Under the pieces are notes generated by a model. It saw only the letters and a list, made by a program, of their open reading frames with translations. It was not told the DNA's origin and made no database searches. A stretch of 64,000 nt of DNA from Tabrizicola sp. TH137 (GTDB lineage: Bacteria > Pseudomonadota > Alphaproteobacteria > Rhodobacterales > Rhodobacteraceae): positions 124,001 to 188,000 of the forward strand of contig NZ_PKRQ01000002.1 of the NCBI RefSeq assembly GCF_002855575.1, written 5' to 3'. The position numbers were made by a program, and so were the translations under genes. Below are positions 19,193-28,504 of this stretch, one piece after another; the first letter of the stretch is position 1; every line of letters starts with the position of its first letter.

Positions 19193-19683
19193 CAGGTTCC
19201 GTAGCGGCAGCGACGCGCCCCCATGCGCGACCTCTGCCTTTGATCAATCGCTGCCGCGCCTGTCCACGGAAACGAATTGTTTCCACAGATCATCGGCAGA
19301 AAACCGCCTTTTCGGGGCGGAGGGCGCCTGTCCGGCGATGGGCTGCCTCGCTTTTGCCACAATTGGACTGCAATTCTGCCATCACTTGTAACGGCCCCTG
19401 AACGCTGCTGTGACGGGGCCCCTGTAAATGGTGTGACACTGCCATGTCGCGTATTCTTGCCCGGTCGGTGACAGCCGACCTGTGCGGCAGGTTTTTCAAC
19501 CTGCTGCTTTTCATCCTTCTTCTGCCCTTCATCCTGGTCATCGCCGCCCTGATGCCGCAGGGCCCCGAGTCGGGGCGGGCGCGGGCCTTGCCTGCAATGG
19601 CGGCGCGACGGGCCCAAGGCGACTTGAAGCCCGGCCCGTGACGCCCTAGACAGGCCGTCGAACCGGAAACAGGACGGCAGCCC
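19193..19683. promoter_or_regulatory. Divergent upstream region of lipoprotein gene and gatB
   Basis: This region should contain promoters for the lipoprotein gene (minus) and for gatB (plus). It includes a GGCCCC/GGGGCC inverted repeat near 19400-19432 and a possible 65-codon gene at 19444 (listed separately). No firm promoter elements were assigned. Confidence 0.4.
19444..19641 (+). CDS. Possible small membrane peptide upstream of gatB
   Basis: A 65-codon frame opening MSRILARSVTADLCGRFF. A strongly hydrophobic span (NLLLFILLLPFILVIAALM, residues about 19-37) is followed by a basic Pro/Ala-rich tail. It stops 42 nt before gatB on the same strand. A single well-formed membrane helix is unlikely by chance, but there is no strong ribosome-binding site and no recognised family. 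It could be a real peptide or a chance frame in leader DNA. Confidence 0.35.
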   Translation: MSRILARSVTADLCGRFFNLLLFILLLPFILVIAALMPQGPESGRARALPAMAARRAQGDLKPGP

Positions 19684-21195
19684 ATGCTTGACATCCGCTA
19701 TGAGGCCCCGAAGCCCAAGGTCATCGCCGGGGCGAAGGGCGATTGGGAACTGGTGATCGGGATGGAAATCCATGCCCAGGTCGCCTCGAACGCGAAGCTC
19801 TTCTCGGGCGCCTCCACCGCCGTCGGGGCGGAGCCCAATTCCAACGTGGCCTTCGTCGATGCGGCGATGCCCGGCATGTTGCCCGTGATCAACGAATTCT
19901 GCGTGGAACAGGCGGTCCGGTCGGGCCTTGGCCTGAAGGCGCAGATCAACCTGCGCTCGGCCTTTGACCGGAAGAACTATTTCTACCCCGACCTGCCGCA
20001 GGGCTATCAGATCAGCCAGCTTTACCACCCCATCGTGGGCGAGGGTGAGGTGATCGTCGAGATGGGGCCGGGCGTCGCCCGCCATGTGCGGATCGAGCGC
20101 ATCCATCTGGAACAGGATGCGGGCAAGTCGATCCATGACATGGACCCCAACATGTCCTTCGTCGATTTCAACCGCACGGGCGTGGCGCTGATGGAAATCG
20201 TCAGCCGCCCCGATATCCGCGGCCCGGAAGAGGCGGCGGCCTATGTGGCCAAGTTGCGCCAGATTCTGCGCTATCTCGGCACCTGCGACGGCAACATGCA
20301 GAACGGCAACCTGCGGGCGGATGTCAACGTGTCGGTCTGCCGTCCGGGCGATTACGAACGCTATCAGGCCAGCCAGGACTTTTCGCACCTCGGCACGCGC
20401 TGCGAGATCAAGAACATGAACTCGCTGCGGTTCATCCAGGCGGCCATCGACTATGAGGCGCGGCGCCAGATCGCCATTCTGGAGGATGGCGGCAAGGTCG
20501 ATCAGGAAACCCGGCTTTACGACCCCGACAAGGGCGAGACGCGGTCGATGCGCAGCAAGGAAGAGGCGCATGATTACCGCTATTTCCCCTGCCCGGACCT
20601 GCTGCCGCTGGAGATCGAACAGGCCTGGGTGGATGACATCGCGGCCCGGATGCCGGAACTGCCCGATGCCAAGAAGGCCCGCTTCATGGCCGATTTCGGG
20701 CTGACCGACTATGATGCCAATGTGCTGACCGCCGAACTGGACAACGCGGCCTTCTTCGAGGCGGTGGCCAAGGGCCGCGACGGCAAGCAGGCGGCGAACT
20801 GGATCATCAACGAGCTGTTCGGCCGGTTGAACAAGGAAGGCAAGGGCGTGGCGGACAGCCCCCTTTCGCCCGCCCAGATCGGCGGCGTGCTGGATCTGAT
20901 CGCATCGGGCGAGATCACCACCAAGATGGCCAAGGACCTGTTCGAGATCCTCTGGTCCGAAGGTGGCGACCCGGCGGAACAGGCCGCCAAGCATGGCATG
21001 AAGCAGGTCACCGATACGGGCGAGATCGAGCGGGCGCTGGACGCCCTGATCGCCGCGAACCCGGAACAGGTGGAGAAGGCCAAGGTCAATGCCAAGCTGG
21101 CAGGGTGGTTCACGGGGCAGGTGCTCAAGGCCACCGGGGGCAAGGCCAATCCGGCGGTGGTGAACCAGATGGTGGCCGCGAAGCTGGGGCTCTGA
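19684..21195 (+). CDS. gatB: Asp/Glu-tRNA(Asn/Gln) amidotransferase subunit B
   Basis: The tRNA-binding and kinase-like subunit of GatCAB, which amidates Glu-tRNA(Gln) and Asp-tRNA(Asn). The 503 residues start [36 protein letters not shown] is the GatB signature, followed by [18 protein letters not shown] and the C-terminal YqeY-like tail with [12 protein letters not shown]. gatA and gatC are not in this window, which is usual when gat genes are dispersed. Confidence 0.97.
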   Translation: MLDIRYEAPKPKVIAGAKGDWELVIGMEIHAQVASNAKLFSGASTAVGAEPNSNVAFVDAAMPGMLPVINEFCVEQAVRSGLGLKAQINLRSAFDRKNYFYPDLPQGYQISQLYHPIVGEGEVIVEMGPGVARHVRIERIHLEQDAGKSIHDMDPNMSFVDFNRTGVALMEIVSRPDIRGPEEAAAYVAKLRQILRYLGTCDGNMQNGNLRADVNVSVCRPGDYERYQASQDFSHLGTRCEIKNMNSLRFIQAAIDYEARRQIAILEDGGKVDQETRLYDPDKGETRSMRSKEEAHDYRYFPCPDLLPLEIEQAWVDDIAARMPELPDAKKARFMADFGLTDYDANVLTAELDNAAFFEAVAKGRDGKQAANWIINELFGRLNKEGKGVADSPLSPAQIGGVLDLIASGEITTKMAKDLFEILWSEGGDPAEQAAKHGMKQVTDTGEIERALDALIAANPEQVEKAKVNAKLAGWFTGQVLKATGGKANPAVVNQMVAAKLGL

Positions 21196-21310
21196 CCGGG
21201 GCCCCCGATCAAGGCGCCGTCGGCGGGAAAGCCCGCTGCCGCGCGTCTGCCCCTTCAAAGACCCGCCGCCCACCGCTACTTTCCCCGCGCAATCGACCGG
21301 AGCCAGCCCC

Positions 21311-21685
21311 ATGCCGCGCCACGAATACAAGGTCATCCCCGCCCCCCGCCGCGGCACGAAATCGCGCGAGGCCAAGACGAGCGAGGACCGCTTCGCGCTG
21401 ACCCTGTCCAATGTGATGAACGATCTGGGCCGCGACGGCTGGGAATATGTTCGCGCCGAGACGCTGCCCACCGAGGAACGTGCCGGATTCACCAAGACGC
21501 GGGTGGTGGAGCAGACGGTGCTGATCTTCCGCCGCAGCCTGGCAGGGCCGGGGGCGCTTGTCGCCGCCCCGGCAGAGCCCGGCGCGCTGCGCCTGACCGC
21601 GGCAGAGGCCGTGCCGACCCCGCGCCTCGGCCCGGCGGTGGAGCCGGTGCCGGGCCCCGCCCCGACCCTGGGGCGGGCGGAATGA
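21311..21685 (+). CDS. DUF4177-type protein
   Basis: A 124-residue protein. The N-terminal YKVIPAPRRG and GRDGWEYVRAETLP match the short DUF4177 fold, followed by TVLIFRRSL. The C-terminal 45 residues are Pro/Ala/Glu-rich and unstructured. It is 115 nt downstream of gatB and could be co-transcribed. The function of the family is unknown. Confidence 0.75.
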   Translation: MPRHEYKVIPAPRRGTKSREAKTSEDRFALTLSNVMNDLGRDGWEYVRAETLPTEERAGFTKTRVVEQTVLIFRRSLAGPGALVAAPAEPGALRLTAAEAVPTPRLGPAVEPVPGPAPTLGRAE

Positions 21686-21692
21686 ACCTGGC

Positions 21693-22805
21693 CTAAGCCT
21701 CGGCCCGGGCGGCGGTCAGGGCCTGCGGCAGCACCTCCTCCAGCACGTCGAGATCGGCCCCGGTGCCCGCGCTGATGCGGATGCAGCGGTCCAGCGGGGC
21801 AACGCCCGGCATCCGGATAAAGAGCCCGCGCGCGATGCAGCCGCGCAGCACTGCGCGGGCAAAATCGCCGTCGCGGCCGCAATCCACGGTGACGAAATTG
21901 GTGGCAGAGGGCAGGGCTGCAAGGCCGTTTGCCCTGGCGATGGCGGTGATGCGGTCGCGCGCGGCGGCCACCTGCGCCTGAACCAAGCGCAGATGATCCT
22001 GATCGGCCAGCGCCGCCATGGCGCCGGCCTGTGCGATGCGGCCCATGCCGAAATGGTTGCGCACCTTGTCGAAGGCGCGGATCAGATCGGGCGCGGCCAG
22101 CGCATAGCCCACCCGCAGCCCGGCCAGACCATACCCCTTGGAAAAGGTGCGCAGCCGGATCACCCGCGGATCATCCGGCGCAAGGCGGGGGATCGCGTCG
22201 GCGGGGGCGAGGTCGGCATAGGCCTCGTCCAGCACCAGCAGCGCGCCGTCGGGCAGGGCGGCGACCATCGCCTCGATCACCGGGGCCTCATGCCAGCTTC
22301 CCATCGGATTGTCGGGATTGGCGAGGTAGATCAGCTTTGCCCCGACCTCGCCTGCCTTGGCCAGCAGCGCCTCGGGGTCTTCGCGGTCGTCGCGATAGGG
22401 GACGCGGTGGAGATCGGCGCCGAAGCCTGCGACATGGAAGTTGAAGGTGGGATAGGCCCCAAGCGAGGTGACCACGGCATCGCCCGGCCCGGCAGTGAGG
22501 CGGACCAGCGTGCCAAGAAGCCCGTCGATCCCTTCGCCGACCATCACATGGGCCGGTGTCACCCCGTGATGGGCGGCAATGGCGGCCCGCAGGTCGTGCA
22601 TTTCGGGATCGCCATACATCCAGGCCTCGGACGCGGCGGCGGCCATCGCGGCCACGGCGCGGGGCGAGGGGCCGAAGCGGCTTTCATTCGCGCCGAGCCG
22701 GGCACGGAAGGGCCGCGCGAGGGCGCGTTCCTGCGTCTCGGGGCCGACGAAGGGCACAGTGTCGGGCAGGCGGGCGGCAAGCGGGGTGAGGCGGGGTCCG
22801 GTCAT
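21693..22805 (-). CDS. PLP aminotransferase, histidinol-phosphate type
   Basis: A 370-residue fold-type I, class II aminotransferase. The PLP lysine is about K223 in TFSKGYGLAGLRVGYAL. VLDEAYADLAP carries the Asp that binds the pyridine nitrogen, and ANPDNPMGSW is the substrate/cofactor loop. It resembles HisC or aromatic aminotransferases. No his gene lies nearby, so the substrate is uncertain. The start MTGPRLTPLAARLP was chosen over one 18 codons upstream, which would run into a palindrome array. Confidence 0.85.
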   Translation of the reverse strand: MTGPRLTPLAARLPDTVPFVGPETQERALARPFRARLGANESRFGPSPRAVAAMAAAASEAWMYGDPEMHDLRAAIAAHHGVTPAHVMVGEGIDGLLGTLVRLTAGPGDAVVTSLGAYPTFNFHVAGFGADLHRVPYRDDREDPEALLAKAGEVGAKLIYLANPDNPMGSWHEAPVIEAMVAALPDGALLVLDEAYADLAPADAIPRLAPDDPRVIRLRTFSKGYGLAGLRVGYALAAPDLIRAFDKVRNHFGMGRIAQAGAMAALADQDHLRLVQAQVAAARDRITAIARANGLAALPSATNFVTVDCGRDGDFARAVLRGCIARGLFIRMPGVAPLDRCIRISAGTGADLDVLEEVLPQALTAARAEA

Positions 22806-22843
22806 GCGGCGCAGGGAAACAAGCGCCGCGCGGGAGCGCAAGG

Positions 22844-22950
22844 GGGCAAGAATTTTCATCCGAAAATTCTTGCCCGCCGTTACCCGAAGAATTTTCGCCG
22901 AAAATTCTTCGGGTCGGGACGCCCAGGAATTTTCGGGAAAATTCCTGGGC
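22844..22950. repeat. Array of three near-identical-core hairpins
   Basis: Three consecutive perfect inverted repeats (22844-22875, 22882-22914, 22921-22950) have 14-, 16- and 14-bp arms and loops of 1-4 nt. All have the inner arm GAATTTTC paired with GAAAATTC, but their outer arms differ (GGGCAA, ACCCGAA, GCCCAG) while remaining self-complementary. They lie between the DUF1992 gene stop and the aminotransferase start, both on the minus strand. Confidence 0.9.
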
Positions 22951-22966
22951 TTTCGCTTAGGTCGGA

Positions 22967-23299
22967 TCAGTCGCGCAGAAAACGGCGGCGGGCCTCTTCG
23001 GCCATGGCCTGCCGCATCTCGACCTGCGCGAGTTCAGCCATGATCGCCTTGCGCCTGGTTTCATCCGTTTCGGCTGCAAGAAGATCGCGCAGGCGTACGG
23101 CTTCCTTCTTGTGGACGATTTCTTCGGGAAGAACGCCTGCTTCGGCCATGATGCGGAATCCGACGGCATCGCCGGGGCTGATGAAGGCATCGCCGGGGCG
23201 GTCGGGCAGGGGTTTGCCCTCGCCCTCCAAGCCCTGCAATTGGCCCTTCAGGCGGGCCTTCTGCATCTGACGTTCGGCAAGGCGGCTGAGCCAGGACAT
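22967..23299 (-). CDS. DUF1992 (DnaJ homologue subfamily C member 28-like) protein
   Basis: A 110-residue helical protein beginning MSWLSRLAERQMQKARLKG. Motifs ALFDNL-like are absent, but the family pattern GEGKPLPDR and GFRIMAEAGVLPEEI is clear and matches DUF1992/DNAJC28. The start was chosen to match this N-terminus. It lies downstream of valS on the same strand, with a terminator between them. Its function is not established; a small cochaperone-like role is one idea. Confidence 0.82.
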   Translation of the reverse strand: MSWLSRLAERQMQKARLKGQLQGLEGEGKPLPDRPGDAFISPGDAVGFRIMAEAGVLPEEIVHKKEAVRLRDLLAAETDETRRKAIMAELAQVEMRQAMAEEARRRFLRD

Positions 23300-23340
23300 C
23301 GGGTGTCTCCTTTGCGCCGAGTGTGGTGCCGATGGCGGCC

Positions 23341-23367
23341 AAAGAAAAGGGGGGCTGCTCGCCCCCC
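23341..23367 (-). terminator. Intrinsic terminator after valS
   Basis: On the minus strand a GGGGGGC-GAGCA-GCCCCCC hairpin is followed by TTTTCTTT, 54 nt past the valS stop. It is part of the larger element that carries CACTTTCTGTCGAAAA at its head. Confidence 0.85.
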
Positions 23368-23420
23368 TCGCCCCCCTTGCGGGGGGCTCACCCCCTCGGG
23401 ATACTTTTCGACAGAAAGTG

Positions 23421-26339
23421 TCAGCCGATCTCGGCCAGGCGCTTGAGGGCGGCATCGAGTTTGGCGGCCTCATCCTCGCGCGCGTCGAGGTTGCTGCGGG
23501 CCTCGTCCACCACCTCTTCCGGGGCGGAGGCGATGAAGGCAGGGTTGTTGAGGCGGCCCTTCAACCCGCCGATTTCCTTGGCGAGCTTGTCCAACGCCTT
23601 GGAAAGACGGGCCTTTTCTTCGGCGATGTCGATGATGCCGTCCAGCGGCATGGCGAAGGCCGCGCCTTCGAGGGCGAGGGAGACGCTGCCCCTCGGGGCA
23701 GTGGCGGCCTCGGTCAGGGTTTCCACGCGGGCGAGGCGCTTGATCAGCACCTCGTTGCGCGCCCAGGCCTGGCGGGCCTCGTCCGAAAGGGTTGTGGCGA
23801 CGAGGTCGATCTTCAGGCCCACCGGGACATGCATCTGGGCGCGGGCGGAGCGGATCTCGTCGATCAGGGTGGTGACCCAGCCCATTTCGCGGTCGGCGGC
23901 GGCATCGGCGAGGGAGAGGTCGGCGGCGGGCCAGTCGGTATGGACGAGCATCTTCGCGCGTTTCCCGGTGGTGGCCCAAAGCTCTTCGGTGATGAAGGGC
24001 ATCATCGGATGCAGCAGGATCATGCAGTGATCCAGCACCCAGGCCATCACCGCGCGGGTCTCGGTGGCGGTGCCGCCGTCGAAGAGGGGCTTGGCGAATT
24101 CCACATACCAGTCGCAGACCTTGCCCCAGACGAATTTGTAAAGCGCATCCGCCGCCTGATCGAAGCGGTAGTCGGTCAGGGCGGCATCGACTTCGGCCAG
24201 CGTGCGCAGGGTTTCCCCGATGATCCAGCGATTGGCGGTGGCGGTGGCCTGGGGCGGGGCGGATTGGGTGGCGTGGCCCTCCCAGACGCCGTTCATTTCG
24301 GCAAAGCGGCAGGCGTTCCAGAGTTTGGTGCCGAAATTGCGATAGCCCGCGATGCGCTGGGTATCGAGTTTCAGCACGCCCCCAAGGCTCGCCATCGCCG
24401 CATTGGTGAAGCGCAGCGCATCGGCGCCGTATTCGTCGATGATCTCCAGCGGGTCGATGACATTGCCCAGGGATTTGGACATCTTCTTGCCCTTTGCGTC
24501 GCGCACGAGGCCATGGAGGTAGACCGTCCTGAACGGCACCTCATTCACCACGGCGAGTTGCATCATCATCATCCGGGCGACCCAGAAGAAGAGGATGTCT
24601 TGGCCCGTGATGAGGACGGAGGTCGGGAAATAGCGCTTCAGCGCGTCCGTTTCCTCGGGCCAGCCCAGCGTGCCGATGGGCCAGAGACCGGAGGAGAACC
24701 AGGTGTCGAGGACGTCGGGGTCGCGGGTGAGGGTCTTGCCGGGGGCCATGGCCTGCGCCTCGGCCTCGGTCGGGGCGCAATAGTGCTTGCCCTCTTCGTC
24801 ATACCACACCGGGATCTGATGCCCCCACCAGAGCTGGCGCGAGATGCACCAGGGTTCGATATTGTCGAGCCAGTGGTAGTACGTCCGCTCGCCGCTTTCG
24901 GGGATGATCTTCACCGTTCCGTTGCGGACGGCGTCCAAAGCGGGTTGCACAATTCGAACAGTATCGACGAACCATTGGTCCGTCAGCATGGGTTCAATTA
25001 CAGTTTTCGAACGATCACCGAAGGGCTGCATGATCTTCTTGGCTTCGACCAGCGGCACGAGTTCATCCGCCCCTTCGGCGTCCTTTTTGACCGCCGCCTT
25101 GCCCAGTCGCGCATCATCCGCCCGCGTCATCGCGGCCAGACCCTCGGCGGTGATCTCTTCCACCACGCGCTTCCGCGCCTCGAACCGGTCCAGCCCCCGC
25201 AGGTGATCGGGGACGAGGTTCAGGGCATCCGCCTCGGCCTCCGACAACACCCGCTCGCCCCGCGCCACGGCCTGCGCGATGGCCGCCGCCTCGGCATAAG
25301 GCACCCCATCCGCGCGCAGGCAGGCGCGGGTGTCCATCAGGCGATAGCAGGGGATGCCGCCGCGCTTGGCCACGCCATAATCGTTGAAGTCATGCGCGCC
25401 GGTGATCTTCACCGCGCCGGAGCCGAAGGCGGGGTCCGGGTACTCATCCGCGATGATCGGGATCAGGCGGCGGTGTTCCTTCGGCCCCACCGGGATCTCG
25501 CAGAGCTTGCCGACGATGGCGGCATAGCGTTCATCGGACGGGTGCACCGCCACTGCGCCATCGCCCAGCATGGTTTCAGGCCGGGTCGTGGCGATGGAGA
25601 TGTAGTCGCGGACCTCATCCACCACCACGCGCCCCTCGGCATCCTTCTCGACATAGCGATAGGTGGCCCCCCCGGCGAGCGGGTATTTGAAATGCCACAT
25701 ATGGCCGTCAACTTCGGTGTTCTCGACCTCAAGGTCGGAGATCGCGGTCTCGAAATGCGGGTCCCAGTTCACCAGCCTCTTGCCGCGATAGATGAAGCCC
25801 TTGTTGTAGAGATCGACGAAGACCCGGATCACCGCGTCATGGAAATTGCCCTCTTCCCCCGCAGGCGCAGCGGGTGCGCCCGACATGGTAAAGGCCTCGC
25901 GGTCCCAGTCGCAGGAACAGCCCAGACGCTGCAACTGCCCGATGATGGTGCCGCGGGATTTCTTCTTCTGTTCCCAGACGCGCCGGGTAAAGGCCTCGCG
26001 CCCCATGCTGCGGCGGTCGGGTTCCTGATGCAGGGCCATCTCGCGTTCGGTCACCATCTGGGTGGCGATCCCGGCATGGTCCGTTCCCGGCTGCCAGAGC
26101 GTGTCATGCCCCTTCATCCGGTGCCAGCGCGTCAGGATGTCCTGCAAGGTGTTGTTGAAGGCATGGCCCATATGGAGCGAGCCGGTCACATTGGGCGGCG
26201 GGATCATGACGCAGAAGCTTTCGGCGCCGGGCCTGGCATTCGCCCCGGCGCGGAAGGCCTTGCTCTCGATCCATTTCGCGGAAATCCGCGCTTCGGCCTC
26301 GGCGGCGTTGAAGGTCTTTTCCATCGGCATCGCATGCAT
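23421..26339 (-). CDS. valS: Valyl-tRNA synthetase
   Basis: Charges tRNA(Val). The 972 residues are normal for the family. The class I HIGH motif appears as HMGH (56-59), KMSKS as KKMSKSLGN near 618, and the C-terminal coiled coil ends the protein. In-frame ATGs also exist at 26330 and 26324, so the exact start ([10 protein letters not shown]) is uncertain. The gene has its own terminator downstream. Confidence 0.97.
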   Translation of the reverse strand: MHAMPMEKTFNAAEAEARISAKWIESKAFRAGANARPGAESFCVMIPPPNVTGSLHMGHAFNNTLQDILTRWHRMKGHDTLWQPGTDHAGIATQMVTEREMALHQEPDRRSMGREAFTRRVWEQKKKSRGTIIGQLQRLGCSCDWDREAFTMSGAPAAPAGEEGNFHDAVIRVFVDLYNKGFIYRGKRLVNWDPHFETAISDLEVENTEVDGHMWHFKYPLAGGATYRYVEKDAEGRVVVDEVRDYISIATTRPETMLGDGAVAVHPSDERYAAIVGKLCEIPVGPKEHRRLIPIIADEYPDPAFGSGAVKITGAHDFNDYGVAKRGGIPCYRLMDTRACLRADGVPYAEAAAIAQAVARGERVLSEAEADALNLVPDHLRGLDRFEARKRVVEEITAEGLAAMTRADDARLGKAAVKKDAEGADELVPLVEAKKIMQPFGDRSKTVIEPMLTDQWFVDTVRIVQPALDAVRNGTVKIIPESGERTYYHWLDNIEPWCISRQLWWGHQIPVWYDEEGKHYCAPTEAEAQAMAPGKTLTRDPDVLDTWFSSGLWPIGTLGWPEETDALKRYFPTSVLITGQDILFFWVARMMMMQLAVVNEVPFRTVYLHGLVRDAKGKKMSKSLGNVIDPLEIIDEYGADALRFTNAAMASLGGVLKLDTQRIAGYRNFGTKLWNACRFAEMNGVWEGHATQSAPPQATATANRWIIGETLRTLAEVDAALTDYRFDQAADALYKFVWGKVCDWYVEFAKPLFDGGTATETRAVMAWVLDHCMILLHPMMPFITEELWATTGKRAKMLVHTDWPAADLSLADAAADREMGWVTTLIDEIRSARAQMHVPVGLKIDLVATTLSDEARQAWARNEVLIKRLARVETLTEAATAPRGSVSLALEGAAFAMPLDGIIDIAEEKARLSKALDKLAKEIGGLKGRLNNPAFIASAPEEVVDEARSNLDAREDEAAKLDAALKRLAEIG

Positions 26340-26410
26340 CCCTGACTGTCGCCGGGGGTTCTAGCGCGCGTGCGCGGCGAGGGAAAGCGGCAGATGCCCC
26401 TGGCCGGGTG

Positions 26411-27235
26411 TCAGAACAGGGGCTGCCCGTTCAGCGCCTGGATGAAGGTTGCGCCGACAAGGATCATGTAAAGCGCAGCGCCACCCCAGACCAGCGTCAG
26501 CCCCCCGCGCGCATCGCCCATGCGCGTGGCGATCAGGCCCCAGAGCGGCAGGCCATGCAGCGCATGGGTGGACAGGAAATGCGCCACCCGCAGATCGCCC
26601 ACCTCGCGCGACCAGCCGAAGAGGGGCAGGGTGGCCCCGGTGACGGGCGTGCCCACGAAATGCCCCCCGGCCGAGGAGAGGTAGCCCGCGGTCGGCACGG
26701 TCAGCACAAAGGTCAGGATCAGGCCGAGCGCGACGGCCAGCTTGACCGCAGGGGGCAGTCCTGTCGCCGGATTGCGCCAGATGGAGAGCCCCATCACGAG
26801 GCTGGCCGAGGTCAGCAGCACGGCGAAGGCGCCCATCAGGGAATAGATGGCGGAAAAGACCGGGTGGTCGGTGTTGAAATGCGCCGCCGTGTTCAGGCTG
26901 GCCGCGCCCCAGAGCCAGACACATTCGGCAAGGATGGCAAAGACCACCGCGCCCGTGAACCAGCGCCAGGGGCGGCCCTTGCGGGTGGCCTCGGGCATGT
27001 AGCGGGCGAAGAAGGCAAGGCTGATCGCATAGATCGCCAGGGCGTAGTGGAACTTCACCGGCTTCGTCCAGGGGCTGTTGCCCTGAAAGTCCCGCAGGTC
27101 GAGCGACATGGCCGCGTAGAGCGGGATGAGGCCAAGGATCAGGATCACCGAGGTCAGGGTCAGCGCAGGCGCATCTGTCCAGAGGCGGCGCAGATCCGGG
27201 GCAGAGGCGGATGGGGTGGCGAGGGCGGCGGTCAT
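26411..27235 (-). CDS. Seven-helix membrane protein, ABA4-like partner
   Basis: A 274-residue integral membrane protein of unrecognised family. Hydrophobic segments lie at about 28-47, 67-86, 100-118, 128-150, 165-185, 214-232 and 247-265, suggesting seven helices. Histidines cluster in HFNTDH and in RVAHFLSTHALHG, which would sit near the membrane face and could bind a metal or cofactor. Its start overlaps the ABA4-like stop by 4 nt, so the two are translationally coupled. The start MTAALATPSASAP was chosen on that basis. No substrate is assigned. Confidence 0.75.
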   Translation of the reverse strand: MTAALATPSASAPDLRRLWTDAPALTLTSVILILGLIPLYAAMSLDLRDFQGNSPWTKPVKFHYALAIYAISLAFFARYMPEATRKGRPWRWFTGAVVFAILAECVWLWGAASLNTAAHFNTDHPVFSAIYSLMGAFAVLLTSASLVMGLSIWRNPATGLPPAVKLAVALGLILTFVLTVPTAGYLSSAGGHFVGTPVTGATLPLFGWSREVGDLRVAHFLSTHALHGLPLWGLIATRMGDARGGLTLVWGGAALYMILVGATFIQALNGQPLF

Positions 27236-27678
27236 GCGGACACTCCGGTCATGCGGGCGCGGGCGGTGAAACCGGCGCGGAGGATGAGGAAGGCAAGGAA
27301 GCCTGCGGGGCCGAAAAGGAAGGTCAGCACGAGGCAGGGCAGGATCAGAAGATGCGGGATGCCTTCGGCGCGGGCGGTGCGGGTGATCCATGCGCCGATC
27401 AACAGGTCGAAGGCGAGGTAATGCAGCCATCCCGCCAAGGCGACAGGCGGATCGGTGAAGAGCGCCATCACATTGGCGAGGCTGTCAAAGCCGCCCGGCG
27501 CATCGGCCCAGTGGGCAAGGATCAGCGCGGTATAGCCGACCGACAGGATGGCCGGGATCGCCAGCCCTGCCACAAGCCCGGCCAGGCGGGGCGCAAGCGG
27601 GGCGAGGGCGAGGATCAGCCAGCCCAGCATCGCAAGCGGGCCGGAATACTGGAACAGGATATGGGGATCGGTCGGCAT
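27232..27678 (-). CDS. ABA4-like family membrane protein
   Basis: A 148-residue membrane protein with about four helices. The pattern ALFTDPPVALAGWLHYLAFDLLIGAW and LTFLFGPAGFLAFLILRAG matches the ABA4-like (DUF4281) family, whose plant member affects neoxanthin synthesis. Bacterial members have no settled role. AAGGAG lies 6 nt before the ATG. It is first in a two-gene operon, divergent from a TetR gene, with operator-like repeats between. Confidence 0.83.
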   Translation of the reverse strand: MPTDPHILFQYSGPLAMLGWLILALAPLAPRLAGLVAGLAIPAILSVGYTALILAHWADAPGGFDSLANVMALFTDPPVALAGWLHYLAFDLLIGAWITRTARAEGIPHLLILPCLVLTFLFGPAGFLAFLILRAGFTARARMTGVSA

Positions 27679-27692
27679 TGCGGGCTCCTTAT

Positions 27693-27754
27693 CTTGACAC
27701 TGTCAGGATATGGGGCGGCAGCGGTCTGTCAAGGAAAATCTTGCCAGTGACAAG
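27693..27754. promoter_or_regulatory. TetR operator sites in divergent promoter
   Basis: Two 15-bp pseudopalindromes, CTTGACACTGTCAGG (27693-27707) and CTTGCCAGTGACAAG (27740-27754), share the form CTTGNCANTGNCAAG. A half-site TGTCAAG lies between. They separate the ABA4-like and TetR start codons. Confidence 0.72.
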
Positions 27755-27775
27755 ATGGGGCGATATGTCAGGGTC

Positions 27776-28405
27776 ATGACCGACCAACCGCCCCGACTGC
27801 GCCCGTCGCCGCCCGCCGATCCCGGCGCGACGCGGCCCTATCACCACGGCGATCTGCGCGCGGCCCTTCTGGCGGCGGCGGAGGAAGAACTGGCCGAGCG
27901 GGGGGTAGAGGGGTTCTCGCTGCGGCAGGTGGCCAAGCGGGCCGGGGTCAGCCATGCCGCACCGGCGCATCATTTCGGCGATGCGAAGGGCCTGCTCACG
28001 GCGCTGGCGGCGGAAGGGTTCCGCCAGTTCCTCGCCGCGCAGGCGGCGCGCGAGGCAGAGGCCCCGCCCGATCCGGGAGAGCAGCTTGTGGCGGCGGGCC
28101 TTGGCTATGTCGATTTCGCCATGGCGCGGCCGGCGCTGTTCCATCTCTTGTGGCAGTCAGAGCGGCCAGATTTCGGCGATGCCGAGCTGGGGCAGGCGGC
28201 GCGGGCGGCCTTTCAGCATCTGGTCGATCAGGTGTCGGCGGCGGGGGGGACCAGCACGGCGGATGAGGGAGCGGTCTGGGCCATGGCGCATGGGCTGGCC
28301 GATCTGCTGGCCTCCGGGCGGCTGTCGGGAATGCTGACCCTGCCGCCCGAGGCGCGAGAGGCGATGATCGCGGGCGTCCTGCGCCGCGCGCTGCCCCGGC
28401 GGTGA
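27776..28405 (+). CDS. TetR/AcrR-family regulator
   Basis: A 209-residue repressor. The helix-turn-helix is in FSLRQVAKRAGVSHAAPAHHFGD, followed by GLLTALAAEGFRQFL, with a TetR_C-like ligand-binding half with ARPALFHLLWQSE. It is divergent from the membrane operon, with its likely operators between. In-frame starts at 27755 and earlier exist; 27776 (MTDQPPRLRP) is used because the 27755 ATG abuts the operator. The ligand is unknown. Confidence 0.88.
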   Translation: MTDQPPRLRPSPPADPGATRPYHHGDLRAALLAAAEEELAERGVEGFSLRQVAKRAGVSHAAPAHHFGDAKGLLTALAAEGFRQFLAAQAAREAEAPPDPGEQLVAAGLGYVDFAMARPALFHLLWQSERPDFGDAELGQAARAAFQHLVDQVSAAGGTSTADEGAVWAMAHGLADLLASGRLSGMLTLPPEAREAMIAGVLRRALPRR

Positions 28406-28442
28406 CGGGCGAGGGCGGTTGATCCTTCCTCAATCTGCCGTG

Positions 28443-28500
28443 CGCGGCGTGGCCACAGTTTGCGGCACAGTTTGCGGCACAGAGTCCGGCACAGCCGTTT
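28443..28500 (-). repeat. Dispersed 12-nt-unit element, copy 2
   Basis: This minus-strand copy reads AAACGGCTGTGCCGG, then two exact TGTGCCGCAAAC units and TGTGGCCACGC. It sits between the convergent TetR and Lrp genes and is the copy most like copy 1 at its 5' end. Confidence 0.85.
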
Positions 28501-28504
28501 CAGG

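Noticed and set aside
19192-21882. An 896-codon open frame on the minus strand
   Set aside because: It is antisense to gatB, with no recognisable fold.
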